Positions 1-8,442 of a DNA stretch of 64,000 nt are shown here, one piece after another. The translations under genes were made by a program, and so were the position numbers. Numbering within the stretch: the stretch's first letter is position 1; the number at the start of each line of letters is the position of its first letter. The notes beneath the pieces were generated by a model. The model did no database searches. It was not told where the DNA came from and saw only the letters and a program-made list of their open reading frames with translations. Source of the DNA: Caldilineaceae bacterium (lineage in GTDB: Bacteria; Chloroflexota; Anaerolineae; Caldilineales; Caldilineaceae); contig JAJEDI010000097.1 in the NCBI GenBank assembly GCA_022821585.1, positions 108,615 to 172,614 on the forward strand. The letters run 5' to 3'.

Positions 1-278
1 TGCCATTCGCTCCAAAGAGACTCCCAAGCGTCCCGTAGTTCGGCGAATGAAGCAAACTCCGATGCAGCCGGAAGTTGCGAAGGGCTCTCCCCGCCAATCC
101 TCTGCAACCACGCCCGTTCAGCACCATAGCCGTGAGCGGCCAGGCCGTGCAGTGACTCCCAGAAGAAGGGGCGCTCGGCAAAGTACTCCTCTTCCGGGAC
201 CGCCTCCAAACTGGGGAAGACTCGATTCCAGGCCCATTTGTTGTAGGCGAAAAGTCTTTCGACAGAATGAACTGACAT
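1..278 (-). CDS. DinB-family (DinB/YfiT-like) protein, C-terminus cut by window edge
   Basis: The reverse strand is open from ATG at 278 to the window edge, giving 92 residues with no stop. It starts MSVHSVERLFAYNKWAWNRV. The N-terminal helix (LFAYNKWAW) and the second helix with HGLAAH followed by ERAWLQRI (H44, H49) fit the four-helix DinB/YfiT superfamily, where such a His binds a divalent metal. An AGGA ribosome site lies about 8 bases upstream of the ATG. Family members act as metal-dependent thiol transferases or are uncharacterised, so the substrate is unknown. The remaining C-terminal half, with the later metal ligands, lies outside the window. This is not the DinB polymerase. Confidence 0.7.
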   Translation of the reverse strand, partial: MSVHSVERLFAYNKWAWNRVFPSLEAVPEEEYFAERPFFWESLHGLAAHGYGAERAWLQRIGGESPSQLPAASEFASFAELRDAWESLWSEW

Positions 279-458
279 AAGAATATTCCTCTATGATCGT
301 GGATTGAGAATACGAGCTTTGGCCGTTATTCTGCGTTTTCGCGCCGGCGAATGTAGAGAGGTAAGGGGGGTGTGCGGCGAGCCTTGGCGTCCTCTATCCC
401 CTCTTGCTCGGCGCCTGCAGCGTCCGCTGGCAACATATAGCACGGGCAGGCGGCATTG

Positions 459-914
459 TCAACCTGATCGGGGGTCCGGTCTTCCGTCCTGATGCCAAAC
501 GCTGCCCGTTCGCGGCAACTCCGCCAGCGGTCCGGGAGCCGCTTCGACGCTGCTCACGCGCAGAAAGTCAACTGCTTGCTGCAATACCCTTTCCGGGGAG
601 AGAAGACTGGTATCGATGACCAGGTCCGCATGGTTTCGCGCATGCGCCAGCCGTCCCAACTCGGTCAGGCGCCAAGGCTCATTCCAGCTGACGTCAGGAC
701 GTCGCACACCTTGCGCATCCAGATCAGCATCCAGATAAATCAGCCAGGCGGGCGGCCGGATACGCTGCCACATGTCCGGCACCTGGCTATGCTCTTGGGC
801 AACGGGCCGGGCATTATAGCCCAGCTGCCTCAGACCGGCCACAAGTGTCGATTTGCCAGCCGCGCTAACACCTACGATTTTTACAAGGTCCAAATTCACA
901 CGTACCGCCCCCAT
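459..914 (-). CDS. small P-loop kinase-like ATPase
   Basis: A 151-residue protein whose N-terminus carries a Walker A motif, GVSAAGKST (residues 15-23), right after a hydrophobic beta strand. LIYLDAD near residue 58 and a C-terminal DLVIDTSLLSPERV segment (from residue 98) resemble the nucleoside-kinase/AAA_33-type P-loop fold, where a late Asp-Thr strand often sits. The frame extends upstream to 1007, but that would overlap the phosphatase gene; the ATG at 914 leaves a 47-base gap and places the P-loop normally. The phosphate acceptor is unknown. It lies on the same strand and just downstream of a PP2C-like phosphatase, so co-transcription is likely. Confidence 0.6.
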   Translation of the reverse strand: MGAVRVNLDLVKIVGVSAAGKSTLVAGLRQLGYNARPVAQEHSQVPDMWQRIRPPAWLIYLDADLDAQGVRRPDVSWNEPWRLTELGRLAHARNHADLVIDTSLLSPERVLQQAVDFLRVSSVEAAPGPLAELPRTGSVWHQDGRPDPRSG

Positions 915-961
915 TGGCGGCCAAAATGAGCCACACAATATCTCTTGCAGAACAAGAAACG

Positions 962-1699
962 CTAAATGGGAAGAGAAATCTCCATGCGGCGGATCTTCTG
1001 TTCCCATTGATGCGATCCAACCATGATGACGAGGACGGTCGAGTCGTCATTGGGCCGTCCATTGTCCAGGTCCAGTGCCGCCTCCAACACACGATCGGCG
1101 ACTGCTTTGGCGCTGCTTTTCCCAGCTGAAGCTTCGCTGACTGCCTTGGTGCCCCCGTTCAAACTGGCCGCACCGGCAACATCCATCGCCCCGCCGCTGC
1201 GGTGACCCGCACTCCATATCCCGTCAGTAAACACCACAGCGGTTAAGCCGGGCACGAGCGGAAGTTCAACGATATTCGGCTTCGTATTGCGATAAATGCC
1301 AATGGCGTCGCACGGTTCGTCCAACCACTCCGTCCCGCCATCCCTCTGCACCAACACCGGGCAACGGCTGTTGCGGCTGAGCACAAGCGTCTCCGTGACC
1401 AGATCGACGCTCGCGATGACCAGCTCCGCACTGACCTTCCCGCCCCGATTCGTGCGCAAGTAATCGTGCGTGGCACGCGCCACCGCGCCGTCCCGCACAC
1501 CTTCGGCAATCAGGCTCATCGCCTTCCGCGCCACCACATTACTAATCGCCTTCGCGCTGCGTCCGCTACGCTGACCGTCCGAAACGACGATGCTTATGCC
1601 GCCGTGAGGCCGCTCTACGACCTCAACCGTATCTCCGCTCTCGCTTGACGCGTACTTCGACACCTTCGCGACCGCGATCTGAATCTCTATTCGGTTCAT
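962..1699 (-). CDS. PP2C/SpoIIE-like protein phosphatase
   Basis: A 245-residue protein resembling PP2C-type Ser/Thr phosphatases. An early strand ends in VVSDGQRSGRSA (residues 38-49), matching the DGxxxG metal-binding loop. VVFTDGIWSAG (from 155) matches the second metal motif, and NDDSTVLVI near the C-terminus matches the final D-D motif. No membrane segment or sensor domain is seen, so it is probably a cytoplasmic single-domain enzyme. A purine-rich GGGAGGGCC stretch precedes the ATG. Family members dephosphorylate anti-sigma-factor antagonists or serine/threonine kinase targets; the target here is unknown. Confidence 0.7.
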   Translation of the reverse strand: MNRIEIQIAVAKVSKYASSESGDTVEVVERPHGGISIVVSDGQRSGRSAKAISNVVARKAMSLIAEGVRDGAVARATHDYLRTNRGGKVSAELVIASVDLVTETLVLSRNSRCPVLVQRDGGTEWLDEPCDAIGIYRNTKPNIVELPLVPGLTAVVFTDGIWSAGHRSGGAMDVAGAASLNGGTKAVSEASAGKSSAKAVADRVLEAALDLDNGRPNDDSTVLVIMVGSHQWEQKIRRMEISLPI

Positions 1700-1897
1700 T
1701 TCTCGGCGAGGCCCTCCCGGTTGAAGAGCGGATCTTCAACGTCCACTTGCGGCAAGACGATTCGTGCTGACGGTTGACATGGGTAACTCATTCATGTCCG
1801 ATCCCGGAGGAAAACGCCCTGTTTCCCCATGTGCCCGCCATCAAAACACAGCAGCAGGGATATGTCAATCGAGAACGGAAAAAGGACACAGTAAGTC

Positions 1898-1926
1898 TTG
1901 ACACGGATCGCACAGTCAACGATAAT
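1898..1926 (+). promoter_or_regulatory. sigma-70-type promoter of the enolase-superfamily gene
   Basis: TTGACA (1898-1903) and GATAAT (1921-1926) are separated by 17 bases, and the ATG of the next gene lies 30 bases downstream. An AGGAGA ribosome site sits between. The match to the housekeeping consensus is strong, but transcription was not tested. Confidence 0.7.
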
Positions 1927-1955
1927 TCCTGCAATCCGCCACAGGAGAAACTCCC

Positions 1956-3095
1956 ATGAAAATCACACGTATCGACACGCACTTGACCGAACTGGCCAAT
2001 CGCTCGATTCCCTACGTCGTCGTGCATACCGACGAAGGGATTCACGGTGTTGGCGAGCCATTCTCTTGCGGGCCTGACGGCGCCACCGTCGCCGCCATTC
2101 ACGACTTTGCAGAATGGTTGACCGGCCGCGATCCCCGCGACATCGAAGGGCTCTATCATCTCATGTACGCTGGCGGCCGCTTCCCCGGCGGTTCAGTCGT
2201 CAACGCCGCCATCAGCGGCATCGAACACGCCCTGTGGGACATCGCCGGAAAGGCTGCCGGCCTTCCCGTATACAGGCTCGTAGGCGGCAAAGCTCGCAAC
2301 CGCGTCCGCGTCTACCAGAGCATCGGCGGTGACACGCCCAATGAAGCGGCCGACGATGCCATCCGTATTGTCCAGACCTACGGCTATACCGCGCTGAAAA
2401 TGAGCCCCCTGCCCCCCGGCTGGCACCAGATGCCATGGAATCGCGTTCTGCGCGAGACCGAGCGCCGCGTCGCCGCCGTGCGAGACGCCGTCGGACCGGA
2501 CATCGACATCGGACTCGATCCCCATGCCCGCATCCTTGAGATCGGCCGCGCCGCACAGCTCTGCGACGTGGTGGCGCCCTTCCGTCCCTTCTTCGTCGAA
2601 GAGCCCCTTCGCCCGGAAAACTATGAGGCCCTGGCCAAACTCAGCAACAAGGTGAACGTCCCCATCGCCACCGGCGAAATGCTATACAGCCGCCATGAAT
2701 TTCGCGAACTGCTCAGCTATCATGCCGTAGATATCATCCAGCCCGATATCTGCATCACCGGCGGCCTCTGGGAGATGAAAAAGATAGCTTCCATGGCCGA
2801 AGTACACTACGCCAGCGTCGCGCCCCACAACCCCTGCGGGCCGGTTGCCACCGCAGTCAATGTCCATTTCGCCGCCAGCACCTCGAACTTCATGATATTG
2901 GAGTACAAGGCCGATGAAGGCCGCCGCGCCGACATCGTGGACGAACCCGTAAGACTGATCGACGGCTACCTCGAGCTGCCCGACCGGCCCGGCCTTGGCA
3001 TCGACCTGAACCTGGACGCCCTCGCCGCGCACCCAGGCCGCTCCTGGCACCGGCCGTTTCTCATACGCCCCGACGGCTCCCTGGCCTATCAGTAA
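1956..3095 (+). CDS. enolase-superfamily sugar-acid dehydratase (mandelate racemase family, DgoD-like)
   Basis: A 379-residue protein of typical family length. The N-terminal capping domain includes HTDEGIHGVGEPF (24-36). The barrel carries the acid-sugar dehydratase set: DPH (D188, H190), FVEEPLRPE (E215), ATGEMLYSR (E241) and a late PHNPCGP with H291. D/E188, E215 and E241 would bind magnesium, and H190 and H291 would act as acid/base, as in galactonate-type dehydratases. It probably dehydrates a sugar acid to a 2-keto-3-deoxy sugar acid; the exact substrate cannot be read from sequence. It has its own promoter, and its neighbours are not obviously part of one pathway. Confidence 0.85.
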   Translation: MKITRIDTHLTELANRSIPYVVVHTDEGIHGVGEPFSCGPDGATVAAIHDFAEWLTGRDPRDIEGLYHLMYAGGRFPGGSVVNAAISGIEHALWDIAGKAAGLPVYRLVGGKARNRVRVYQSIGGDTPNEAADDAIRIVQTYGYTALKMSPLPPGWHQMPWNRVLRETERRVAAVRDAVGPDIDIGLDPHARILEIGRAAQLCDVVAPFRPFFVEEPLRPENYEALAKLSNKVNVPIATGEMLYSRHEFRELLSYHAVDIIQPDICITGGLWEMKKIASMAEVHYASVAPHNPCGPVATAVNVHFAASTSNFMILEYKADEGRRADIVDEPVRLIDGYLELPDRPGLGIDLNLDALAAHPGRSWHRPFLIRPDGSLAYQ

Positions 3096-3359
3096 GTCTG
3101 ACGCCGACGCTTAGAAAGTGTGAAGCCGGGCTCAAGGCAAGAGAGGAAGGCTTCAGCGAGGGAGCTAAGCCCAAAACCAACTGCATTGGGAAAGAAAAGC
3201 TCAGTTACCAATTTCCGCCATTAGGGAATGAGCCTCTAGACAACTGCTGAAAGATCAGACCGAATCAACCTAGTGGTGAGGCTTTGTCTTACTGGGCTAA
3301 GCTGCGCACCCAGATTCCCGTAAGGAAAAGAGATTTCGAAACTGAAGAGGGACTCATCC

Positions 3360-4340
3360 ATGCACGCCATCGAAGTAGAACATTCTCAATCAGGTCATCA
3401 ACTCGTCTGGCGGGAGGTGGAAGACCCGGTCTCGCAACCGGGCGAAGTGCTCGTTTCCATCCACGCAACAACGCTCAATCGCGCCGACCTGTCACAGGCC
3501 GAAGGAAACTATCCTCCACCCCCTGGAGCGCCCCACATCATGGGACTGGACATGTCAGGAGAAATCCTCGAACTTGGCGCGGGCGTAGACGGCTGGCAGG
3601 TGGGAGACCGCACCTGCGCACTCCTCGCCGGCGGTGGCTATGCCGAAAAAGTAGCCGTCGACCAGCGACTCCTGATCCCGATACCAACCGGGTGGTCCTT
3701 TGAAGAAGCCGCCTGCCTACCGGAAGTCTACCTGACCGCCTACGTCAATATCTTCATGGAAGCCGGTTTCCAGGGTGGGGAGACCATCCTCATCCACGGC
3801 GGCGCGAGCGGGGTAGGCACTGCCGCCATTCAACTGGCAAAGGGCGCCGGAGGGCGCGTCATCACGACCGCAGGACGGCCCGACAAAGTGCAGACCTGCC
3901 AGAACCAGGGCGCCGATCTGGCCATAAACTATCGGACAGAGGACTTCGTCGCCACAACCCTGGAGTACACCGAAGGAGAAGGCGTCGATGTTATTCTCGA
4001 CATGGTTGGGGCCGAATACCTGGAACGCAATGTCAGTTTGCTGAAAGTGAAAGGACGCTTGGTATTCATCGCCACCTTGGGCGGTTCAGAGGCAATGGTG
4101 GACATCAGGCATCTCATGAGCAAACGCGCCCGCCTGATTGGCTCGGTGCTTCGCGCCCGGCCTGTCGAAGAAAAAGCCGAGATAATTCGGCGCTTCCGTC
4201 AGCAGTTCTGGGGGCAAATCGAGGAGGGCTCGATCCGGCCAGTCATCGACACGGTGATGCCCGTTGCCGAAGCCCACGCCGCCCACGAGCACATGAGAGA
4301 CTATCAAAATATCGGCAAAATAGTGCTCAAGGTGCGCTGA
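3360..4340 (+). CDS. NAD(P)H quinone oxidoreductase, zinc-independent MDR family (PIG3-like)
   Basis: A 326-residue medium-chain dehydrogenase/reductase. The N-terminal GroES-like part has LNRADLSQAEGNYPPPPG (39-56), the signature of the PIG3/quinone oxidoreductase branch, and no catalytic-zinc Cys/His set. The Rossmann loop is HGGASGVGTAA (146-156). It should reduce quinones or reactive enones with NADPH in the cytoplasm. Its last 14 bases overlap the 3' end of the convergent phosphatase gene. Naming is confident at family level, not for substrate. Confidence 0.85.
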   Translation: MHAIEVEHSQSGHQLVWREVEDPVSQPGEVLVSIHATTLNRADLSQAEGNYPPPPGAPHIMGLDMSGEILELGAGVDGWQVGDRTCALLAGGGYAEKVAVDQRLLIPIPTGWSFEEAACLPEVYLTAYVNIFMEAGFQGGETILIHGGASGVGTAAIQLAKGAGGRVITTAGRPDKVQTCQNQGADLAINYRTEDFVATTLEYTEGEGVDVILDMVGAEYLERNVSLLKVKGRLVFIATLGGSEAMVDIRHLMSKRARLIGSVLRARPVEEKAEIIRRFRQQFWGQIEEGSIRPVIDTVMPVAEAHAAHEHMRDYQNIGKIVLKVR

Positions 4341-4761
4341 GCTCGTCCAAAAGCGCAAGCACCGCATTCTCTATCGCGGCTAGCCCCGAGTCCGGGTCCG
4401 CCACATCTAGGTCGTAGATCTTCCAATAACGGACCCGCTCTGTCCATTCTGGGAATCGCGCCGCCATGAGGGGCCGGTGCTCCACCTCATTCATTGCAAC
4501 AGTCAGATCAGCTGCAAGCAAATCCAACGACTGCAAGTCCATCGGCAGTCGGAGCGGAGCGCGCGGCGCCATCCCGAGCCGCCGCAGACGGTCCAGGGCG
4601 TGCCTGGACATGAAGCCCAGGTTTTCAAGGCTTGGCTGCAGCCCCCGGCTGGTCGCCTGCCACGCCAGCTGTCTTTTCCGGGCCTGTTCGTTGAAAAAAT
4701 GCTCGGCAAAACGACTACGGTAATAGTTTCCCGTGCACAGGAACAATACAGTGGCGGCCAT
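4327..4761 (-). CDS. low-molecular-weight protein tyrosine phosphatase family protein
   Basis: A 144-residue protein beginning MAATVLFLCTGNYYRSRFAE. The CX5R phosphate loop is C9-TGNYY-R15 followed by S16, immediately after the first strand as in LMW-PTP and arsenate reductase (ArsC-Trx) proteins. A late ADPDSG (D122, P123) supplies the general acid Asp-Pro. The frame stays open to 4851, but that would overlap the methyltransferase gene; ATG at 4761 gives the family N-terminus. It is the last gene of a minus-strand set with the methyltransferase (19-base gap) and the phosphofructokinase. Confidence 0.8.
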   Translation of the reverse strand: MAATVLFLCTGNYYRSRFAEHFFNEQARKRQLAWQATSRGLQPSLENLGFMSRHALDRLRRLGMAPRAPLRLPMDLQSLDLLAADLTVAMNEVEHRPLMAARFPEWTERVRYWKIYDLDVADPDSGLAAIENAVLALLDELSAP

Positions 4762-4780
4762 CGTTCCCAAACCCCGTACC

Positions 4781-5419
4781 CTAACTACGATTTCGAAGAG
4801 ATATCGCCTGAATGCAGTCGGCGCTAGACTCCCCTCTCTCAAGCACGTCAAAGGAAAGCAACTGGAAGAAGCGATCTAGGATCAACTCTAGCTCGTCGTC
4901 AGCGTAGAGTGCATAAAAGCGCTTGGGCTCATAGAAGTCCTCTTCCCGTACGCCTTCAAAGCTTCGACCTCCATGCATCACGACGAATACCAGCCCCCCA
5001 GGCCTTACGACCCGCCGGATCTCATCAAGTACGTCTGCAAAGTCCGCCTTAGGCACGTGCAGGAGACAGTTCTGGGCGAACAGCCCGTCAAAGTGACCGT
5101 CCGGAAATTCCAATCGCAGAAAATCCATCTCGTACGCTTCCAGCCCCTTCTCCCGGCACAGTCGCACCATCTCCGGAGAAAGATCCGTGCACACGACCTT
5201 CAATCCCCCATCCTGGAAGAAGCGCCCTGCCTGCCCCGGGCCGGCCCCGATCTCCAAGAGTGAAGTCATACTCTCGGCCTGCATGCGCTCCAGGAACTGA
5301 GACCAGAGCGCCAACTTCCACTCCTGGACCGGATTCGCATCCCTCTGATCAGCCTTCGCATCGTATGCGCGCCTGAGATCAGCAGAGACACTGCGATAGT
5401 CTGTCACCGAGCCCCGCAC
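4781..5419 (-). CDS. class I SAM-dependent methyltransferase
   Basis: A 212-residue protein with the Rossmann methyltransferase order: motif I LLEIGAGPGQ (54-63), the acidic residue after strand 2 in VCTDLS (D79), FDGLFAQNCLLHV (110-122) for motif IV, and RVVRPGGLVFVVMHGG after it. This is the Methyltransf_11/25 pattern; the methyl acceptor is unknown. It sits 12 bases after the phosphofructokinase gene and 19 bases before the phosphatase gene, suggesting one transcript. Confidence 0.8.
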   Translation of the reverse strand: MRGSVTDYRSVSADLRRAYDAKADQRDANPVQEWKLALWSQFLERMQAESMTSLLEIGAGPGQAGRFFQDGGLKVVCTDLSPEMVRLCREKGLEAYEMDFLRLEFPDGHFDGLFAQNCLLHVPKADFADVLDEIRRVVRPGGLVFVVMHGGRSFEGVREEDFYEPKRFYALYADDELELILDRFFQLLSFDVLERGESSADCIQAISLRNRS

Positions 5420-5431
5420 CTCTTTTCTCCC

Positions 5432-7711
5432 TCAGAAGGGTTCGGCCTGGCCTAGAGAAGATTGTTCGAAAAACCCCGGCCCTGGCTGGGCCAGCATGCG
5501 TGCCAGTGGCCGCAGCTCCATCCACCACTGCTCAAGGGGCCTCTGATGAACCTCGTCCATTAGCCGGGGAATCCGATAGAGCGGGGTAGAGGTTACGTCC
5601 CCCTCCTCAATCCCTAGACAAACGGCCCCAACATCCGAAAAACGCCTTGCCCCTGGACGGCTCGCCACCTCTCCGATGATTCGCACCGCCTCCCAGGCCA
5701 GCCGTGATGCCAGAATGCGGTCGAAAGGGGACGGGTTGCCTCCTTGCTGCAGATGTCCCAGAATGGACTGGCGTACCTCGAAAAGGTCGCCCCCCTCCTC
5801 TTCGAAGAGAGCGGAAATGAAGGAGGTCGTATAGAAGGAGTTTGCGGATTCGTTCCGTATCATTAGCCCCAAACGCTTACCCTGCTGGAATCCCTGCTTC
5901 AGGAGCTCGATGTCTCGTTCGAGATCCTTGAGTGTTATTCCCTCTTCGTGTAGGTAAACGCGTTCGGCTCCCGTAGCAATAGCGCTCATCAGGGCCAGGT
6001 ACCCGCAGAACCGTCCCATCACTTCGACAATAAAACACCGGTTCAAGGCCACCGCCGACTGCTTTATCTTGTCTACCACTTCCACGATGCTGTTCAGGGC
6101 TGTGTCAGCGCCGATACTCAGCTCCGAGCCCGGCAGGTTATTGTTGATGCTGGCAGGGATGCAGATTATGGGAATGTCAAACGCCGGGAAGTTATGTCGC
6201 TCTTCGTTCAATTTGTGTGCTGCGTGATACCCGGCCCAGCCTCCGATCATCACTATCGCATCCACCTGACGTTTCTCGAGCACCTGCGCCGCCGCGTACA
6301 ACTCCGCGCCCTCTGGGGTCTTTCGGCTGCTCCCCAACTCCGACCCGCCGGTCGGCGCCCAACCGTTGACGGTCATCCAGTTCATCTCCTGGATGTCGTC
6401 GTCTATCAGGCCCCGGAATCCCCACTTGATACCCAGCGGAATATGGCCGTTATCCTCCAACATGCGAACGACCGCCCGCGTCGCCGCGTTCATTCCCGGC
6501 GCCGGAGCCCCACCCGTCATGACGGCAACCCGCAGTCGCCGCTTGTTCGGCTCCGGCGGGCGCGGGTTGGCGCGAATAAGCGTTCGCAAAATGCGGAATG
6601 AGTCCTTGTAAGCCTTGCCCCGGTACTCCATCGCCTCATCGAACCTGCATTCGTGGATGCACCTGCCGACCTTGAGCGTCTGGTCCACGCACTCCGTCAA
6701 GGAACTGTGAATGATCTTGTTGTTTTCTATCCCAATCAATACGGCTTCGTCTCTTGGCCCGGCGTTCAGGACTGCTTCCGCCGCCGCCGCCCCCAGCAAA
6801 GTCGCCATGACCCGGTCGGATGCGCTGGGTGAGCCGCCCCGTTGCACATGACCTAAAACCGTCACACGTGCCTCTTCGCCCAAATACTTGGTCAATACCT
6901 CCTCAACATAACCGCTGGAAATGGGGTTGCCGTGACGGTCCTGCGCTCCCTCTGCCACCACTACGATACTGTCGCGCCTCCCCATCTCCCGGCCCTGGCG
7001 CAAGATCGAGCACATCCTCTCTTCCCACTCGTCCAGATTAGGTGGGCTTTCCGGAATGAGCGCGAAGTCTGCCCCCGAAGCCAGCGCCCCCATCAGCGCA
7101 AGATGGCCGCAGTGATGACCCATCACCTCGACCACAAAAGCGCGTTGGTGACTGGCTGCCGTGCTCGTGATGGCGTCAAGAGCTTCGGTGATGCGATGCA
7201 ATGCGGAGTCCGTTCCAATCGAGTGGTCCGTACCGAACATATCATTGTCGATCGATCCGACCAGCCCAGCGACCGCAAGAAATCCATACTCTTCCCTGAC
7301 CGATGGCTCCAGGCGTCCCTCGGTCGCCAGCTCCTCTACCAGCGAGCCCCACTCCTCCCGCAGGACCTGCGCACCCGTCAAACTGCCGTCGCCGCCGATT
7401 ACAATCAATCGGTTTATGCCCTGGAGAAGCAGATTGTAAACTGCCTCTTTTCGACCTTCCCTTTCGAGGAAGCCCGGGCTTCTGGCAGTTCCCAATAGCG
7501 TCCCGCCCTGTTGCAGCACGCCCCCAACCGTGTCCCAGCTAAAGGGCCGTATCAAGCTGCCGCCCTCGATCATCCCCTGAAACCCTTCGAAAATCCCAAA
7601 TACCTCCGCCCTCCGCTCCAACGCCGCACGCACCGCCGAACGCACAGCTGCATTCATGCCCTGTGCGTCGCCTCCGCTGGTCAGGACCCCAAGACGCATT
7701 GTCTTTGTCAT
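5432..7711 (-). CDS. pfkA: double-length ATP-type 6-phosphofructokinase with a degenerate C-terminal half
   Basis: A 759-residue protein made of two tandem phosphofructokinase domains, about twice the usual bacterial length (~320) and laid out like eukaryotic PFK. The N-half keeps GGDGS (106-110, the ATP-type signature rather than PPi-type GGDD), SIDND (153-157) with both catalytic aspartates, and VEVMGHHCG (194-202). The C-half starts near residue 392 (RLRVAVMTGGAPAPGMNAA). It has GGWAG at 490-494 in place of GGDGS and SINNN at 521-525 in place of SIDND, so both acidic residues became Asn; it is probably regulatory. ATG at 7711 has an AGGAGGG ribosome site; the frame extends to 7780 without one. 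It catalyses fructose-6-phosphate phosphorylation in glycolysis. Confidence 0.88.
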   Translation of the reverse strand: MTKTMRLGVLTSGGDAQGMNAAVRSAVRAALERRAEVFGIFEGFQGMIEGGSLIRPFSWDTVGGVLQQGGTLLGTARSPGFLEREGRKEAVYNLLLQGINRLIVIGGDGSLTGAQVLREEWGSLVEELATEGRLEPSVREEYGFLAVAGLVGSIDNDMFGTDHSIGTDSALHRITEALDAITSTAASHQRAFVVEVMGHHCGHLALMGALASGADFALIPESPPNLDEWEERMCSILRQGREMGRRDSIVVVAEGAQDRHGNPISSGYVEEVLTKYLGEEARVTVLGHVQRGGSPSASDRVMATLLGAAAAEAVLNAGPRDEAVLIGIENNKIIHSSLTECVDQTLKVGRCIHECRFDEAMEYRGKAYKDSFRILRTLIRANPRPPEPNKRRLRVAVMTGGAPAPGMNAATRAVVRMLEDNGHIPLGIKWGFRGLIDDDIQEMNWMTVNGWAPTGGSELGSSRKTPEGAELYAAAQVLEKRQVDAIVMIGGWAGYHAAHKLNEERHNFPAFDIPIICIPASINNNLPGSELSIGADTALNSIVEVVDKIKQSAVALNRCFIVEVMGRFCGYLALMSAIATGAERVYLHEEGITLKDLERDIELLKQGFQQGKRLGLMIRNESANSFYTTSFISALFEEEGGDLFEVRQSILGHLQQGGNPSPFDRILASRLAWEAVRIIGEVASRPGARRFSDVGAVCLGIEEGDVTSTPLYRIPRLMDEVHQRPLEQWWMELRPLARMLAQPGPGFFEQSSLGQAEPF

Positions 7712-7927
7712 GTGCCGCCCTCCTATTGCGGCAAAACAGCTACCCTGCGCTGCTCCGCAGTGGCGCCATCGATTTCCCAAAGATTATAGCATGTAGCAGG
7801 CTATTTTCGCACCTCGTTCTTCAGCATGGGTGCACCCCTAATGTGAGGGCGGATTTCAGCTACCCCTGGCAGCGGCCGAGCCGCAGTCACTCCGAGTCTG
7901 AGTTTGAGGCAGGAATAGCATCGTTTC

Positions 7928-8033
7928 TGACAACTGACTACTAACTACTGACAACTGCAGTTCTGGGCATTCGGGCCTATTCGGCCCTCCCTTGTGCAGG
8001 GGCTCCGCCCCCGCAACGCCCCCGGCCAACAAC
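7928..8033 (+). repeat. dispersed repeat, copy A
   Basis: It begins with tandem ACTGACTACT-like words, then CTGCAG, then the shared core with two hairpins: GGGCC-TATTC-GGCCC and GGGGC-TCC-GCCCC, ending near CAACGCCCCC. The same arrangement recurs at 43371-43483 and 63786-63910. This copy differs from the other two at several positions (for example GGGCATTCGGG for GGGCGGTCGGG). Confidence 0.85.
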
Positions 8034-8122
8034 ATGCCTATTCGACAGTGTGTCGATATTGGTCACAGGTGCCCAGTCGAAAGTGTCTAGCCAGAGCGCG
8101 TCCCGCCAGTCCCATCAGACCC

Positions 8123-8152
8123 CTGTAGGCGCCAGCCTGATGCCTGCCCTCG
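8123..8152. repeat. diverged GTAGG-type palindromic repeat
   Basis: It reads CTGTAGGCGCCAGCCTGATG then CCTGCCCTCG. It resembles the palindromes at 43639-43664 and 47144-47169 in its GTAGG start and GCCC end, but its stem has mismatches. It is probably a decayed member of the same small repeat family. Confidence 0.45.
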
Positions 8153-8307
8153 CACCCCAACTGACGTATTCTTCTGTACCGCCAGACCTGGCGCCTGCAC
8201 TGCGTCTCGCCAGAAGCTGGTATACAACCTCAGCCACCGCTGGCACTGATTCCCCGCCAGACTGTTCCCATCCCAAATCTGGGATACACCCCTTTATCCC
8301 GCACGCT

Positions 8308-8337
8308 TTGACAGATCCAGCCCAAAAAATGTAGACT
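8308..8337 (+). promoter_or_regulatory. candidate sigma-70 promoter of the metallo-hydrolase gene
   Basis: TTGACA (8308-8313) and TAGACT (8332-8337) are separated by 18 bases and lie about 105 bases before the ATG at 8443. The -35 is a perfect consensus and the -10 is moderate. Confidence 0.5.
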
Positions 8338-8442
8338 GTCACATCAGAATCAGGATCGTGATGGGCTTAACCACTGAGAATCTGAATGTCGGCGCAATGA
8401 CTTCATCGGCGCATAAACTCACTTGGACGAGAGGTTTCGATC

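Larger units (their letters stand above)
7712..8442. other. gene-free divergent intergenic region (731 bp)
   Basis: This stretch separates the minus-strand phosphofructokinase operon from the plus-strand metallo-hydrolase gene. I see no convincing gene on either strand. It holds one copy of the dispersed GC-hairpin repeat (7928-8033), a diverged GTAGG-type palindrome (8123-8152) and a candidate promoter (8308-8337). Confidence 0.7.
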
